Origin: Kosakonia sp. BYX6
Lineage (GTDB): Bacteria > Pseudomonadota > Gammaproteobacteria > Enterobacterales > Enterobacteriaceae
Assembly: GCF_038449125.1 (NCBI RefSeq)
Contig: NZ_CP151800.1
Coordinates: 964,406 to 1,028,405, forward strand
DNA length: 64,000 bases
Direction: 5' to 3'
In this document: piece after piece, positions 47,475 through 57,222 of the stretch
How positions within the stretch are numbered: position 1 is the stretch's first letter
Layout: each line of letters opens with the position of its first letter
Translations under genes and position numbers: made by a program
The notes under the pieces: generated by a model
The model's database searches: none
Told to the model about the DNA's origin: nothing
What the model saw: the letters and a program-made list of their open reading frames with translations, nothing else

Positions 47475-47702
47475 ATGAAGAAGACTGCCGCAATTATTTC
47501 TGCCTGTACGTTAGCTTTTGCCCTGAGCGCTTGTTCCGGTCCTAACTACGCGTTGCACACCAACGATGGTCGGACGATTATTTCTGAAGGCAAGCCGAAA
47601 ACCGATGACCAGACCGGCCTGATTTCGTACAAAGACGCCAACGGTAATGAGCAGCAGATCAACCGTACCGACGTGAAAGAAATGGTCGCCCTGGATAAGT
47701 AA
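47475..47702 (+). CDS. ygdI: YgdI-type small lipoprotein
   Basis: This 75-residue predicted lipoprotein starts at MKKTAAIISACTLAFALSAC (lipobox LSAC). Its YgdI/YgdR domain is YALHTNDGRTIISEGKPKTDDQTGLISYKDANGNEQQINRTDVKEM. Function is unknown. It is about half identical to the ygdR product in this window. The ATG was chosen for the normal signal length and the AAGGAG site ahead of it. It is convergent with gcvB. Confidence 0.93.
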   Translation: MKKTAAIISACTLAFALSACSGPNYALHTNDGRTIISEGKPKTDDQTGLISYKDANGNEQQINRTDVKEMVALDK

Positions 47703-47717
47703 TGCCGTTTTCCGGGC

Positions 47718-47925
47718 AAAAAAAAGCACCGCAATCTTGCGGTGCTACATTAATCACTATGGACAGACAGGGTAAATGTACAGGAAGTGAAAAAGGGGTA
47801 GCGTTGCTACCGGGGTCTGAATAGCAGACCAATTTGCAAACACAACAACACAACATCACAACCGTAAGCCAAAAGCCCTTCAGAACAGACATTCCAAAAC
47901 AGCTTTTCGTTCCGGCTCAGGAAGT
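47718..47925 (-). ncRNA. gcvB: Small regulatory RNA GcvB
   Basis: This Hfq-dependent RNA of about 208 bases represses many amino-acid and peptide transporter mRNAs. On the minus strand it starts ACTTCCTGAGCCGGAACG. It carries the GU-rich target-binding region R1 (tgatgttgtgttgttgtg). It ends in the hairpin AGCACCGCAAGATTGCGGTGCT plus eight T. It is divergent from gcvA, whose product activates it when glycine is plentiful. Ends were set by comparison with E. coli GcvB. Confidence 0.95.
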
Positions 47926-47931
47926 GCCGCC

Positions 47932-47960
47932 ACTATAGGTATTTGCTGGTAGAAGCTCAA
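47932..47960 (-). promoter_or_regulatory. Promoter of gcvB
   Basis: On the minus strand TTGAGC (47955-47960) and TATAGT (47932-47937) are spaced by 17 bases, with 6 bases to the RNA start. GcvA sites are expected in the remaining 47961-48053. Confidence 0.8.
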
Positions 47961-48053
47961 CGGACAATTTATAATGGCTCAGATAAAAAAAACTAATAGG
48001 TTAACCACTGTTTCCTGTTTGTTAAATTGAGTTTACATATAAGCCTGATAACC

Positions 48054-48968
48054 ATGTCCAAGCGATTACCACCACTGAATGCATTACGTGTTTTTGATGC
48101 CGCTGCCCGCCATCTGAGTTTTACTCGCGCTGCCGATGAGCTTTTTGTGACGCAGGCCGCAGTAAGCCACCAAATCAAGTCTCTCGAGGATTTTCTCGGC
48201 CTGAAACTGTTCCGTCGACGCAACCGATCGCTGTTGCTTACCGAAGAAGGGCAGAGTTATTTTCAGGATATCAAAGAGATATTTTCCCAACTCAATGAAG
48301 CCACACGCAAACTGCAAGCGCGCAGCGCCAAGGGCGCGCTAACGGTCAGTTTATTGCCCAGTTTTGCGATTCAATGGCTAGTGCCGAGGCTCTCTAGCTT
48401 TAACTCAGCTTATCCGGGAATCGATGTGCGAATCCAGGCGGTGGACCGTGAAGAAGATAAGCTGGCGGACGATGTCGACGTGGCGATTTTCTACGGTCGC
48501 GGCAACTGGCCGGGGCTGCGCGTTGAAAAGTTGTACGCTGAATATCTGCTGCCGGTCTGCTCTCCTTTATTACTCACCGGCGACAAAGCGATAAAAACGC
48601 CGGAGGATTTGGCGCATCACACTTTATTGCACGACGCGTCGCGTCGCGACTGGCAAACTTATACCCGCCAATTAGGTCTTAATCTTAACGTTCAGCAGGG
48701 ACCCATCTTCAGCCATAGCTCTATGGTGCTACAGGCGGCAATCCACGGACAGGGGATCGCACTGGCCAACAATGTGATGGCGCAGTCCGAAATTGAAGCA
48801 GGCCGGTTGGTCTGCCCGTTTAATGATGTTCTGGTCAGTAAGAATGCGTTTTATCTGGTTTGTCATGACAGTCAGGCAGAACTGGGTAAAATAGCCGCCT
48901 TTCGTCAATGGATCCTGGCAAAAGCGGCAAGCGAACAGGAAAAATTCCGTTTCCGTTACGAACAATAA
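48054..48968 (+). CDS. gcvA: Glycine cleavage system regulator GcvA
   Basis: This LysR-type regulator has 304 residues (E. coli 305) from MSKRLPPLNALRVF; upstream in-frame codons to 48027 are not conserved. The winged helix-turn-helix is about residues 5-65 (FTRAADELFVTQAAVSHQIKSLEDFLGLKLF). The C-terminal effector domain follows. It activates gcvTHP when glycine is in excess, represses it with GcvR, and activates the divergent gcvB. Confidence 0.96.
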   Translation: MSKRLPPLNALRVFDAAARHLSFTRAADELFVTQAAVSHQIKSLEDFLGLKLFRRRNRSLLLTEEGQSYFQDIKEIFSQLNEATRKLQARSAKGALTVSLLPSFAIQWLVPRLSSFNSAYPGIDVRIQAVDREEDKLADDVDVAIFYGRGNWPGLRVEKLYAEYLLPVCSPLLLTGDKAIKTPEDLAHHTLLHDASRRDWQTYTRQLGLNLNVQQGPIFSHSSMVLQAAIHGQGIALANNVMAQSEIEAGRLVCPFNDVLVSKNAFYLVCHDSQAELGKIAAFRQWILAKAASEQEKFRFRYEQ

Positions 48969-49009
48969 TTCGCGCGCGTACTGCGCGTATGACTTTTTAG
49001 GGTACTCAC

Positions 49010-49405
49010 ATGACCAGCCGTTTTATGCTGATTTTCGCCGCGGTGAGCGGTTTTATTTTTGTCGCGCTGGGCGCTTTCGGCGCGCATGTTTTAAGTAAAT
49101 CTCTGGGTGTTCAGGAGATGAGCTGGATCCAGACCGGCCTTGAATACCAGGCATTCCACACCTTAGCGGTGTTTGGGCTGGCGGTCGCGATGCAGCGCCG
49201 CATTAGCATCTGGTTTTACTGGAGCAGTGTTTTTCTGGCGCTTGGCACCGTGCTGTTTAGCGGCAGCCTGTATTGCCTGGCGCTCTCGCATTTACGCCTG
49301 TGGGCGTTTGTTACCCCGGTCGGTGGCGTGTGTTTCTTAATCGGCTGGGCTTTGATGTTAGTTGGTGCAATTCGTCTGAAACGTAGGGGCGTTGTTCATG
49401 AATAA
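49010..49405 (+). CDS. ygdD: DUF423 membrane protein YgdD
   Basis: This 131-residue inner-membrane protein has four predicted helices and the DUF423 signature [16 protein letters not shown] near the N-terminus. Function is unknown; relatives are widespread. Its last codons overlap the rlmM start by 8 bases (ATGAATAA), indicating coupling, as in E. coli. It follows gcvA after 41 bases. Confidence 0.93.
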   Translation: MTSRFMLIFAAVSGFIFVALGAFGAHVLSKSLGVQEMSWIQTGLEYQAFHTLAVFGLAVAMQRRISIWFYWSSVFLALGTVLFSGSLYCLALSHLRLWAFVTPVGGVCFLIGWALMLVGAIRLKRRGVVHE

Positions 49406-50498
49406 AGTGGTGCTGCTATGCCGCCCGGGGTTTGAGAAAGAGTGTGCCGCGGAGATTACCGATAAAGCTGGACGTCGTGAGGTGTTCGGTTTTGCCCGTG
49501 TGAAAGAGAACGCGGGCTATGTCATTTTTGAGTGCTACCAGGAAGGTGACGCGGACAAACTGGCGCGCGAGCTGCCGTTCAGTTCGTTGATTTTCGCCCG
49601 CCAGATGTTCGTCGTCGGCGAACTGCTGCGTGATTTGCCGCCGGAAGACCGCATTACACCCATCACTGGCATGCTGCAAGGCGTGGTGGAAAAAGGCGGC
49701 GATCTGCGTGTCGAAGTGGCGGACACCAACGAAAGCAAAGAGCTGATGAAGTTCTGCCGTAAGTTCACCGTGCCGCTGCGCACCGCGTTGCGTGAAGCGG
49801 GTGTGCTGGCGCGCAGTGATACGCCAAAACGCCCGGTGGTGCATGTGTTCTTTATTGCGCCGGGTTGCTGTTATACCGGCTATTCCTACACGACCAATAA
49901 TTCACCTTTTTATATGGGCATCCCGCGTCTGAAGTTCCCATCCGACGCGCCAAGCCGTTCGACGCTGAAACTGGAAGAGGCGTTCCACGTCTTTATTCCT
50001 GCGGATGAGTGGGATGAGCGCCTGGCCAACGGTATGTACGCCGTCGATCTGGGCGCGTGTCCTGGCGGCTGGACCTATCAGCTGGTGAAACGCAACATGT
50101 GGGTGGCCTCTGTCGATAACGGCCCAATGGCGCAAAGCCTGATGGATACCGGGCAAGTGACCTGGCTGCGCGAAGATGGTTTCCGCTATCGTCCGACGCG
50201 TAACAACATCTCATGGATGGTGTGCGATATGGTGGAGAAACCGGCGAAAGTTGCCGCGCTGATGGCGCAATGGCTGACGCAAGGCTGGTGCCGCGAAACC
50301 ATTTTCAATCTCAAGTTGCCGATGAAAAAACGCTACGAAGAGGTGTCGAACAACCTGGCGTACATTCAGCAGCAGTTGGATGAACATGGCATCGCCGCGC
50401 AGATTCAGGCGCGTCAGTTGTATCACGATCGCGAGGAAGTGACGGTTCACGTTCGCAGGATGTGGGCAGCGGTGGGTGGGCGTCGGGATGAGCGCTGA
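49398..50498 (+). CDS. rlmM: 23S rRNA 2'-O-ribose methyltransferase RlmM
   Basis: RlmM methylates the ribose of C2498 in 23S rRNA with S-adenosylmethionine. It has 366 residues from [16 protein letters not shown], equal to E. coli. An N-terminal THUMP domain leads to a Rossmann-like methyltransferase domain with [17 protein letters not shown] (about 220-236) and a K-D-K-E type site around [12 protein letters not shown]. The start overlaps ygdD. The E. coli neighbours that follow (the fuc region) are absent; iap follows instead. Confidence 0.96.
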   Translation: MNKVVLLCRPGFEKECAAEITDKAGRREVFGFARVKENAGYVIFECYQEGDADKLARELPFSSLIFARQMFVVGELLRDLPPEDRITPITGMLQGVVEKGGDLRVEVADTNESKELMKFCRKFTVPLRTALREAGVLARSDTPKRPVVHVFFIAPGCCYTGYSYTTNNSPFYMGIPRLKFPSDAPSRSTLKLEEAFHVFIPADEWDERLANGMYAVDLGACPGGWTYQLVKRNMWVASVDNGPMAQSLMDTGQVTWLREDGFRYRPTRNNISWMVCDMVEKPAKVAALMAQWLTQGWCRETIFNLKLPMKKRYEEVSNNLAYIQQQLDEHGIAAQIQARQLYHDREEVTVHVRRMWAAVGGRRDER

Positions 50499-50506
50499 GA
50501 CTTATT

Positions 50507-50590
50507 GCCTGATGGCGCTGCGCTTATCAGGCGTACGGATTGTACGCCTGATAAGAAATGCAGGCCGGATAAGCGCAGCGCCACCCGGCA
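50507..50590. repeat. REP pair (BIME) between rlmM and iap
   Basis: A REP-like unit at about 50507-50535 is followed by its inverted tail, gtacgcctgataag. With cttatcaggcgtac this makes a 14-base perfect inverted repeat around ggatt (50523-50555). A second REP unit lies at about 50560-50590. It fills the gap between two convergent genes. Confidence 0.88.
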
Positions 50591-50627
50591 TAAATGCTCG
50601 ACAGCTGAAACTGACGAAAAGATAGGT

Positions 50628-51662
50628 TTATTTTTTTCCGGCTTTCGCCAGTTCTTTTACCAGCGGCAGCATAATGCGCATGACGTCGCGGCTGCGGCGC
50701 TCAATGCGGCCAGGTAAGGCCTGGTCGATATACTGCTGATTATCCAGCCGCGCGTTGTGGTAGCTGGTCCCGTTTGGAAACATCTTCGATTTCGCCCGTT
50801 GCTGGGCGCCATCTTTATTCCCCAATGACCAGTTGGTGGCTTCCACCGACAGCACCGGAATCTGCGCCTTATCAAACACGTCGGCATCGCTACAGCAATG
50901 CTGATTTTTTGCGGCATTGGTTGGCGTACTCATCGCCAAAATTCCGTGCGAACGGGCAATCGCCAGTGCGCGATCCCGCGTCAGTTTACGCACGGATGCC
51001 GGGGTGTTTTTACCGCTATTAAAGTAGAGTTTGTCGCCGACGATCAGGTTGTTCATGTTGATCACCAGCAGCGTGTTCTTGCGCTCTTTTTCGCTCATCC
51101 GCGCGAGGAAACTCTCCGCGCCAAGCTGGCCTTCCTCTTCGCCGCTGGTGGCGACAAAACGGACACTGTACTGCGTCGGCTCTGCTTTCAACGCCTGCGC
51201 CAGCTCCAGCATCACGCCCAGCGCGGCGGCATTGTCATCCATTCCCTGAAGCGTTAAACCGCCAAGATTGTTATCGACATCGGCGTCGCTGCGCGGCGCG
51301 TAAGTATCAAGATGCGCCATAATAATGATCTGCTGCACAAGGGTGCCCTCATGGGCGGCGATCACCGTACTGCCAATCACATTCTGCCAGTTCTGCTGTT
51401 TATCTTTTGTGGTGTAGCGGTAACGGGTTTTGAACTTGCGGATATCGCTCTGGTAACCCATTTGTTCAAACTGCTGCTGCACATAATCCGCAGAGAGCAT
51501 TTCGGCCGGCGTGCCAGTCATGCGGCCGGGGAACAGCGTGGCGATATGACGCGCCTGTTCACTTGCCATGTTACCAGGTTGGGAAGTACGGGCATCAGCC
51601 GGAAGGATAAAGCATACGCCGAGCGCCAGGGCAGCGGAACGGAGGCGCAATGCGGAAAACAT
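50628..51662 (-). CDS. iap: Alkaline phosphatase isozyme conversion aminopeptidase Iap
   Basis: This periplasmic M28 zinc aminopeptidase of 344 residues removes the N-terminal arginine of alkaline phosphatase in E. coli. The signal peptide follows MFSALRLRSAALALGVCFILPADA. Metal-binding motifs are AHLDTYAPRSDAD, LQGMDDNAAALGVMLELA and ATSGEEEGQLGAE. The start at 51662 matches E. coli, with SD GGACT; the 24-codon extension is rejected. It is divergent from the cysG-cysD-cysN-cysC cluster. No CRISPR array follows its 3' end, unlike in E. coli. Confidence 0.94.
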   Translation of the reverse strand: MFSALRLRSAALALGVCFILPADARTSQPGNMASEQARHIATLFPGRMTGTPAEMLSADYVQQQFEQMGYQSDIRKFKTRYRYTTKDKQQNWQNVIGSTVIAAHEGTLVQQIIIMAHLDTYAPRSDADVDNNLGGLTLQGMDDNAAALGVMLELAQALKAEPTQYSVRFVATSGEEEGQLGAESFLARMSEKERKNTLLVINMNNLIVGDKLYFNSGKNTPASVRKLTRDRALAIARSHGILAMSTPTNAAKNQHCCSDADVFDKAQIPVLSVEATNWSLGNKDGAQQRAKSKMFPNGTSYHNARLDNQQYIDQALPGRIERRSRDVMRIMLPLVKELAKAGKK

Positions 51663-51834
51663 AGGGAGTCCTTTATGCAGCAAGATTTTTGACGCGCTTA
51701 GTATGAAACTGTGATCGTCTTTGCACAATTTCATTTGTTCTTAACCATACGAAAATCCTCGCGTTAAGCACTTTTTGATATTTGCTTTGTATGAGTGTTA
51801 TTCCTTTAGGGAACTACTCATTCCAATTCGTAAT

Positions 51835-51863
51835 TTCATTCGTTCTAAACCGCCCCCTATAGT
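51835..51863 (+). promoter_or_regulatory. Putative CysB-activated promoter of the cys cluster
   Basis: A good -10 TATAGT (51858-51863) lies 17 bases after a poor -35 (ttcatt), as expected for an activator-dependent promoter. The preceding AT-rich stretch has repeated attcc/ttcatt elements like CysB half-sites. The rest of 51663-51834 shows no gene. Confidence 0.45.
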
Positions 51864-51898
51864 CCCTCTATTGCTGGCTGTGAGTGAGTTACTGCGTT

Positions 51899-53314
51899 GT
51901 GGATTACCTGCCGATATTTGCTGCTGTAAAAGACCGCCCCGTTTTAGTGATTGGCGGCGGCGAAATTGCCGCGCGCAAAATCACCTTTTTGCGACGGGCA
52001 GGCGCGCACGTGCAAGTGGTCGCGCAACAACTGGAACCGCACTTACAACAGCTTGCCGATGAACACGCCATCCACTGGCTGGCGACCGCGTTTGACGAAT
52101 CGCAGCTGGATGCCGTTTTCCTGGTGATTGCCGCAACCGATGATGCCGCGCTTAACCGCCGGGTATTTGATGCGGCTAATGCGCGCCATCGGCTGGTTAA
52201 CGTTGTTGACGACCAGCCGCTGTGCTCCTTTATTTTCCCGTCGATTGTCGATCGTTCGCCGCTGCTGGTGGCGATCTCCTCTGGTGGCAACGCGCCGGTG
52301 CTGGCGCGCTTACTGCGTGAAAAAATTGAAGCGTTGCTGCCGGGTAACTTAGGGCGCATGGCGGAAGTTGCCGGGCGCTGGCGCACACGCATTAAGGCGT
52401 TTCGGCGCACCACGGATGAACGTCGCCGTTTCTGGGAAAGCGCTTTTCGCGGGCGTTTCGCCAGCCTGATGGCGGCCGGTGATGAACCGGCTGCGGAAAA
52501 AACGCTGGAAGCGGAACTGCAACGGCCTGGTTCCAGCGGCGGTGAAATCATCCTCGTCGGCGCCGGGCCGGGCGATGCAGGCTTGCTGACGCTGCGTGGC
52601 TTGCAGGTTATCCAGCAGGCCGATGTGGTGTTTTACGATCACCTGGTCAGCGACGAAGTGCTGGAATTGACCCGCCGGGATGCGCAGAAAATCTGCGTCG
52701 GCAAACGCGCTGGCGCCCATTCGGTGGCGCAGCACGACACCAACCGCATGCTGGTTGAAGCGGCGCACGAGGGCAAAACGGTGGTGCGTCTGAAAGGCGG
52801 CGATCCGTTTATCTTCGGGCGCGGTGGCGAAGAGTTGCAAGCCGCGGCGGCAGCCGGCGTGCCTTTCCAGGTTGTGCCAGGCGTGACCGCGGCATCGGGC
52901 GCAACAGCCTATGCGGGCATTCCCCTGACGCACCGGGATTTCGCCCAGAGCGTGACGTTCGTCACCGGCCATTACAAAGCCGACAGCGCCCCGTTTGACT
53001 GGGCGCAGCTGGCGCAAAGCCGCCAGACGCTGGCTATCTACATGGGCACCATGAAAGCGGCGGAAATCAGCGCGCAATTAATCGCTTATGGACGAGAGAA
53101 AACCACACCGGTGGCGGTGATTTCGCGCGGGACGCGTGCGGATCAACAGGTTGCCACCGGCACATTAGAACAACTCGAGGAACTGGCGAAAGCTGCCCCG
53201 ATGCCCGCCCTGCTGGTGGTGGGCGAGGTGGTTGGGCTTCATCGCGAACTTGCCTGGTTCCAGCATACGACAGCGACGGCGGCGTTTGACGCTTCCGTGA
53301 TTAATCTGGCTTAA
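51899..53314 (+). CDS. cysG: Siroheme synthase CysG (second-type paralog)
   Basis: This trifunctional enzyme of 471 residues methylates uroporphyrinogen III, oxidises precorrin-2 and inserts iron to make siroheme for sulfite reductase. Residues about 1-113 form the NAD-dependent dehydrogenase/ferrochelatase ([18 protein letters not shown]). A dimerisation part is at 114-205 ([23 protein letters not shown]). The uroporphyrinogen methyltransferase follows ([43 protein letters not shown]). I chose the GTG at 51899 ([10 protein letters not shown]) by comparison with CysG relatives; GTG at 51884 is possible. It sits 9 bases ahead of cysD. Confidence 0.93.
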   Translation: MDYLPIFAAVKDRPVLVIGGGEIAARKITFLRRAGAHVQVVAQQLEPHLQQLADEHAIHWLATAFDESQLDAVFLVIAATDDAALNRRVFDAANARHRLVNVVDDQPLCSFIFPSIVDRSPLLVAISSGGNAPVLARLLREKIEALLPGNLGRMAEVAGRWRTRIKAFRRTTDERRRFWESAFRGRFASLMAAGDEPAAEKTLEAELQRPGSSGGEIILVGAGPGDAGLLTLRGLQVIQQADVVFYDHLVSDEVLELTRRDAQKICVGKRAGAHSVAQHDTNRMLVEAAHEGKTVVRLKGGDPFIFGRGGEELQAAAAAGVPFQVVPGVTAASGATAYAGIPLTHRDFAQSVTFVTGHYKADSAPFDWAQLAQSRQTLAIYMGTMKAAEISAQLIAYGREKTTPVAVISRGTRADQQVATGTLEQLEELAKAAPMPALLVVGEVVGLHRELAWFQHTTATAAFDASVINLA

Positions 53315-53323
53315 GGAATGGAT

Positions 53324-54232
53324 ATGGACCAAAAACGACTCACTCACCTGCGACAACTGGAGGCGGAAAGCATCCATATCATCCGCGAAGTGGCCGCTGA
53401 ATTTTCCAATCCGGTGATGATGTATTCCATCGGCAAGGACTCCAGCGTGATGCTGCATCTGGCGCGTAAAGCGTTCTATCCTGGCACGCTACCGTTCCCG
53501 CTGCTGCACGTCGACACGGGTTGGAAATTCCGTGAGATGTATGAATTCCGTGACCGTACCGCCAAAGCCTACGGCTGTGAGCTGCTGGTGCATAAAAACC
53601 CGGAAGGGGTGGCGATGGGCATCAACCCGTTTGTGCACGGCAGCGCCAAACATACCGACATTATGAAAACCGAAGGGCTGAAACAGGCGCTGAATAAATA
53701 CGGTTTTGACGCAGCATTCGGCGGCGCGCGCCGTGACGAAGAGAAGTCACGCGCGAAAGAGCGTATTTACTCGTTCCGTGACCGTTTCCACCGCTGGGAC
53801 CCAAAAAACCAGCGCCCGGAGCTGTGGCACAACTACAACGGGCAGATCAACAAAGGCGAAAGCATTCGCGTGTTCCCGCTGTCGAACTGGACCGAACTGG
53901 ATATCTGGCAGTACATCTTCCTGGAAAATATCGACATTGTTCCGCTGTACCTGGCGGCTGAGCGCCCGGTGCTGGAGCGCGACGGCATGCTGATGATGAT
54001 CGATGACGATCGTATCGACCTGCAACCTGGCGAAGTTATCAAAAAGCGCATGGTGCGTTTCCGTACGCTCGGCTGCTGGCCGCTGACTGGTGCCGTTGAA
54101 TCCAATGCGCAGACGTTGCCGGAGATTATCGAAGAGATGCTGGTTTCCACCACCAGTGAACGTCAGGGCCGCGTAATTGACCGCGACCAGTCCGGCTCCA
54201 TGGAGCTGAAAAAACGTCAGGGATACTTCTAA
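53324..54232 (+). CDS. cysD: Sulfate adenylyltransferase subunit 2, CysD
   Basis: This 302-residue small subunit of ATP sulfurylase forms adenylylsulfate from ATP and sulfate, driven by GTP hydrolysis in CysN. The PP-loop motif is [18 protein letters not shown] (about 34-51). The conserved [22 protein letters not shown] segment and the C-terminal [10 protein letters not shown] are present. AAGGA is six bases from the ATG at 53324, so this start is preferred over the ATG two codons upstream. cysN follows after 9 bases. Confidence 0.97.
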   Translation: MDQKRLTHLRQLEAESIHIIREVAAEFSNPVMMYSIGKDSSVMLHLARKAFYPGTLPFPLLHVDTGWKFREMYEFRDRTAKAYGCELLVHKNPEGVAMGINPFVHGSAKHTDIMKTEGLKQALNKYGFDAAFGGARRDEEKSRAKERIYSFRDRFHRWDPKNQRPELWHNYNGQINKGESIRVFPLSNWTELDIWQYIFLENIDIVPLYLAAERPVLERDGMLMMIDDDRIDLQPGEVIKKRMVRFRTLGCWPLTGAVESNAQTLPEIIEEMLVSTTSERQGRVIDRDQSGSMELKKRQGYF

Positions 54233-54241
54233 GGAGCCGCC

Positions 54242-55669
54242 ATGAACACCACAATCGCACAACAAATCGCTAATGAAGGCGGCGTCGAAGCGTATCTGCA
54301 TGCCCAACAACACAAAAGCCTGCTGCGCTTTCTGACCTGCGGCAGCGTGGATGACGGCAAAAGTACACTGATTGGCCGCTTACTGCACGATACCCGCCAA
54401 ATCTACGAAGATCAGCTTTCCACGCTACACAATGACAGCAAGCGTCACGGTACGCAGGGTGAAAAACTTGACCTGGCATTGCTGGTCGATGGCCTGCAAG
54501 CCGAGCGCGAGCAGGGCATCACCATTGATGTGGCCTACCGCTATTTCTCAACGGAGAAGCGCAAATTTATCATCGCCGACACGCCGGGGCATGAGCAGTA
54601 CACCCGTAATATGGCGACCGGCGCGTCGACCTGCGATCTGGCGATTTTACTGATCGATGCGCGCAAAGGCGTGCTGGATCAGACGCGTCGTCACAGCTTT
54701 ATCTCCACGCTGCTGGGCATCAAACACTTGGTGGTCGCGGTTAACAAAATGGATCTGGTGGATTTCAGCGAAGAGACTTTCGAGAACATCCGCCAGGATT
54801 ACCTGACTTTCGCCGAGCAACTGCCGGGCAATCTCGATATCCGCTTTGTGCCGCTGTCAGCGCTGGAAGGGGATAACGTCGCCAGCCAGAGCGCGAAAAT
54901 GCCGTGGTACAGCGGCCCAACATTGCTGGAAGTGCTGGAGATGGTCGAAATCCAGCGCGTTGTGGATGCGCAACCGATGCGCTTCCCGGTGCAGTATGTG
55001 AACCGCCCGAACCTCGATTTTCGCGGTTTTTCCGGCACGTTGGCGTCCGGCGCAGTGAAAGTCGGCCAGCGCATTAAAGTGCTGCCGTCGGGCGTGGAAT
55101 CTTCTGTGGCGCGGATCGTGACCTTCGACGGCGATTTGCAGGAAGCCGCCGCAGGCGAAGCCATCACGCTGGTGCTGAAAGATGAGATTGATATCAGCCG
55201 TGGCGACGTGATTCTGGATGCGCAGGAAACCCTGCCGTCAGTGCAAAGCGCCTCGCTGGATGTGGTGTGGATGGCGGAACAGCCGCTCAGCCCGGGTCAA
55301 AGTTTTGACATCAAAGTGGCCGGTAAGAAAACCCGCGCCCGCGTTGATAACATTCAGTACCAGGTGGATATCAACAATCTGACCCAGCGCCAGGTGGAAA
55401 ACTTGCCGCTGAACGGCATCGGCCTGGTTGATTTGACCTTTGACGAACCGCTAACGCTGGACGCTTATCAACAAAACCCGGTGACCGGCGGCGTGATCTT
55501 TATCGATCGCCTGAGCAATGTCACCGTTGGGGCAGGGATGGTGCGTGAAGTGCATACCGAATCGCAGGCGGTTCCTTCGCAATTCAGCGCCTTTGAGCTG
55601 GAACTGAATCAGCTGGTGCGTAAACACTTCCCGCATTGGGGCGCGCGCGATCTGCTGGGAGGCAAATAA
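54242..55669 (+). CDS. cysN: Sulfate adenylyltransferase subunit 1, CysN
   Basis: This 475-residue GTPase subunit of ATP sulfurylase resembles elongation factor Tu. G1 is [15 protein letters not shown] (about 34-48). G3 is [12 protein letters not shown] (about 113-124), and G4 is NKMDLVD (about 168). Beta-barrel domains 2 and 3 follow. GTP hydrolysis makes sulfate activation favourable. Its stop overlaps cysC by one base (TAATG). Confidence 0.97.
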   Translation: MNTTIAQQIANEGGVEAYLHAQQHKSLLRFLTCGSVDDGKSTLIGRLLHDTRQIYEDQLSTLHNDSKRHGTQGEKLDLALLVDGLQAEREQGITIDVAYRYFSTEKRKFIIADTPGHEQYTRNMATGASTCDLAILLIDARKGVLDQTRRHSFISTLLGIKHLVVAVNKMDLVDFSEETFENIRQDYLTFAEQLPGNLDIRFVPLSALEGDNVASQSAKMPWYSGPTLLEVLEMVEIQRVVDAQPMRFPVQYVNRPNLDFRGFSGTLASGAVKVGQRIKVLPSGVESSVARIVTFDGDLQEAAAGEAITLVLKDEIDISRGDVILDAQETLPSVQSASLDVVWMAEQPLSPGQSFDIKVAGKKTRARVDNIQYQVDINNLTQRQVENLPLNGIGLVDLTFDEPLTLDAYQQNPVTGGVIFIDRLSNVTVGAGMVREVHTESQAVPSQFSAFELELNQLVRKHFPHWGARDLLGGK

Positions 55670-56274
55670 TGGCGCAGCATGACGAAAACGTCGTCTGGCA
55701 TGCCCATCCGGTCACGCCGGCGCAGCGCGAGCAACTCCACGGTCACCGTGGGGTTGTGCTGTGGTTTACCGGGCTTTCTGGCTCCGGGAAATCCACCGTT
55801 GCTGGCGCGCTGGAAGAGGCGTTGCATCGCGCGGGTGTCAGCACCTATTTGCTTGATGGCGATAATGTGCGTCACGGCTTGTGCAGCGATCTGGGGTTTA
55901 GCGACGCGGATCGAAAAGAGAATATTCGCCGGGTGGGCGAAGTCGCCAAACTGATGGTCGAATCTGGCTTAGTGGTGCTGACGGCGTTTATCTCGCCGCA
56001 TCGCGCGGAGCGCCAGATGGTGCGCGAGCGCCTGGGGGAAGGGCGCTTTATTGAGGTGTTTGTCGATACGCCGTTGGCCATCTGCGAAGCGCGCGATCCA
56101 AAAGGGCTTTACAAGAAAGCACGCGCCGGTGAATTGCATAATTTCACCGGGATCGATTCGGTCTACGAAGCGCCGGAATCGGCGGAAGTGCACCTCGATG
56201 GCGAACAATTGGTAACAAATTTGGTTGGTCAATTATTCGATCTCCTCAGGCAGGGCGATATTATCAGATCCTGA
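55669..56274 (+). CDS. cysC: Adenylylsulfate kinase CysC
   Basis: This 201-residue kinase phosphorylates adenylylsulfate to PAPS, the substrate of CysH. Walker A is [16 protein letters not shown] (about 34-49). The [26 protein letters not shown] motif and [22 protein letters not shown] are typical. It is the last gene of the cysG-D-N-C transcript. The start overlapping cysN matches E. coli in length; an upstream extension inside cysN is rejected. Confidence 0.97.
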   Translation: MAQHDENVVWHAHPVTPAQREQLHGHRGVVLWFTGLSGSGKSTVAGALEEALHRAGVSTYLLDGDNVRHGLCSDLGFSDADRKENIRRVGEVAKLMVESGLVVLTAFISPHRAERQMVRERLGEGRFIEVFVDTPLAICEARDPKGLYKKARAGELHNFTGIDSVYEAPESAEVHLDGEQLVTNLVGQLFDLLRQGDIIRS

Positions 56275-56384
56275 GACGGTACAGGCGATACACGCCATCT
56301 TCAGGTTATCCCGGCGTTGACGTTCGCGCTTCCTGAAGCTTGCGTGTATTCCGTTTACCGGTCGTACAGGCAACAGGATCAGAT

Positions 56385-56711
56385 ATGCGTAACAGTCAGA
56401 ACATCACCATCCCCCGGTCGCAATCCATTACGACGACCGCCGACGAAACCACATGGTCTCTCCCTGGGGCTATCGTCGGTTTTGTAGCATGGCTGCTGGC
56501 GCTGGCGATCCCATTTATGTTTTACGGCTCCAACACGCTGTTTTTCTTTCTCTACACCTGGCCCTTTTTTCTCGCCCTGATGCCCGTTTCCGTGGTGGTC
56601 GGCATTGCGCTGCATTCGCTGCTCGACGGCCGGTTGCGCTACAGCTGCGTGGCGACATTGTTAACGGTGGCGGCGATGTTCGGTGTGCTGTTCTTGTGGT
56701 TATTAGGCTGA
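56385..56711 (+). CDS. ygbE: DUF3561 membrane protein YgbE
   Basis: This 108-residue inner-membrane protein (E. coli 107) starts at MRNSQNITIP and has three hydrophobic segments (GAIVGFVAWLLALAIPFMF, LFFFLYTWPFFLALMPVSVVVGIAL and VATLLTVAAMFGVLFLWLL). Function is unknown. It lies between cysC and ftsB, as in E. coli. The frame could extend to 56340, but the shorter form is conserved. Confidence 0.9.
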   Translation: MRNSQNITIPRSQSITTTADETTWSLPGAIVGFVAWLLALAIPFMFYGSNTLFFFLYTWPFFLALMPVSVVVGIALHSLLDGRLRYSCVATLLTVAAMFGVLFLWLLG

Positions 56712-56873
56712 ACCCGTCATACTTCAAACCGTAACGCTCATTAAGGCAATGTGTCCGGGTTCGGAAAGTCACACATTTATGATAAAGTCTGGCGCTTGCG
56801 CGGTATCACCCGGCCCCGAAGTGGAGTCTGACGAAAAGTTATGGGATGATGATGCCGTTTTTCAGGGGGCAGG

Positions 56874-57203
56874 ATGGGTAAACTAACGCTGCTATTGCTG
56901 GCTTTACTGGTCTGGCTGCAATACTCGCTGTGGTTCGGCAAGAATGGTCTGCATGACTATGGCCGCGTCAGCGAAGATGTGGCGGCACAGCAGGCGACAA
57001 ACGCCAAATTAAAATCGCGCAACGATCAACTTTTCGCCGAAATTGACGATCTCAATGGCGGCCAGGAAGCGATTGAGGAGCGCGCGCGCAATGAATTAAC
57101 CATGACGAAGCCGGGCGAAACATTTTATCGTCTGGTACCGGACGCGTCGAAACGCACGCCGGGGTCAGCGCAGAACACACAAAATACACAGAACAGACCT
57201 TAA
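56874..57203 (+). CDS. ftsB: Cell division protein FtsB
   Basis: This 109-residue bitopic protein (E. coli 103) bridges FtsL and FtsQ and helps activate septal synthesis by FtsWI. A single membrane helix at 3-21 ([19 protein letters not shown]) is followed by a periplasmic coiled coil (about 30-70, [25 protein letters not shown]) and a C-terminal tail. The tail is slightly longer than in E. coli, with a small [11 protein letters not shown] repeat. ispD follows after 19 bases. Confidence 0.95.
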   Translation: MGKLTLLLLALLVWLQYSLWFGKNGLHDYGRVSEDVAAQQATNAKLKSRNDQLFAEIDDLNGGQEAIEERARNELTMTKPGETFYRLVPDASKRTPGSAQNTQNTQNRP

Positions 57204-57222
57204 ATAACCCCGGATTCACGAC

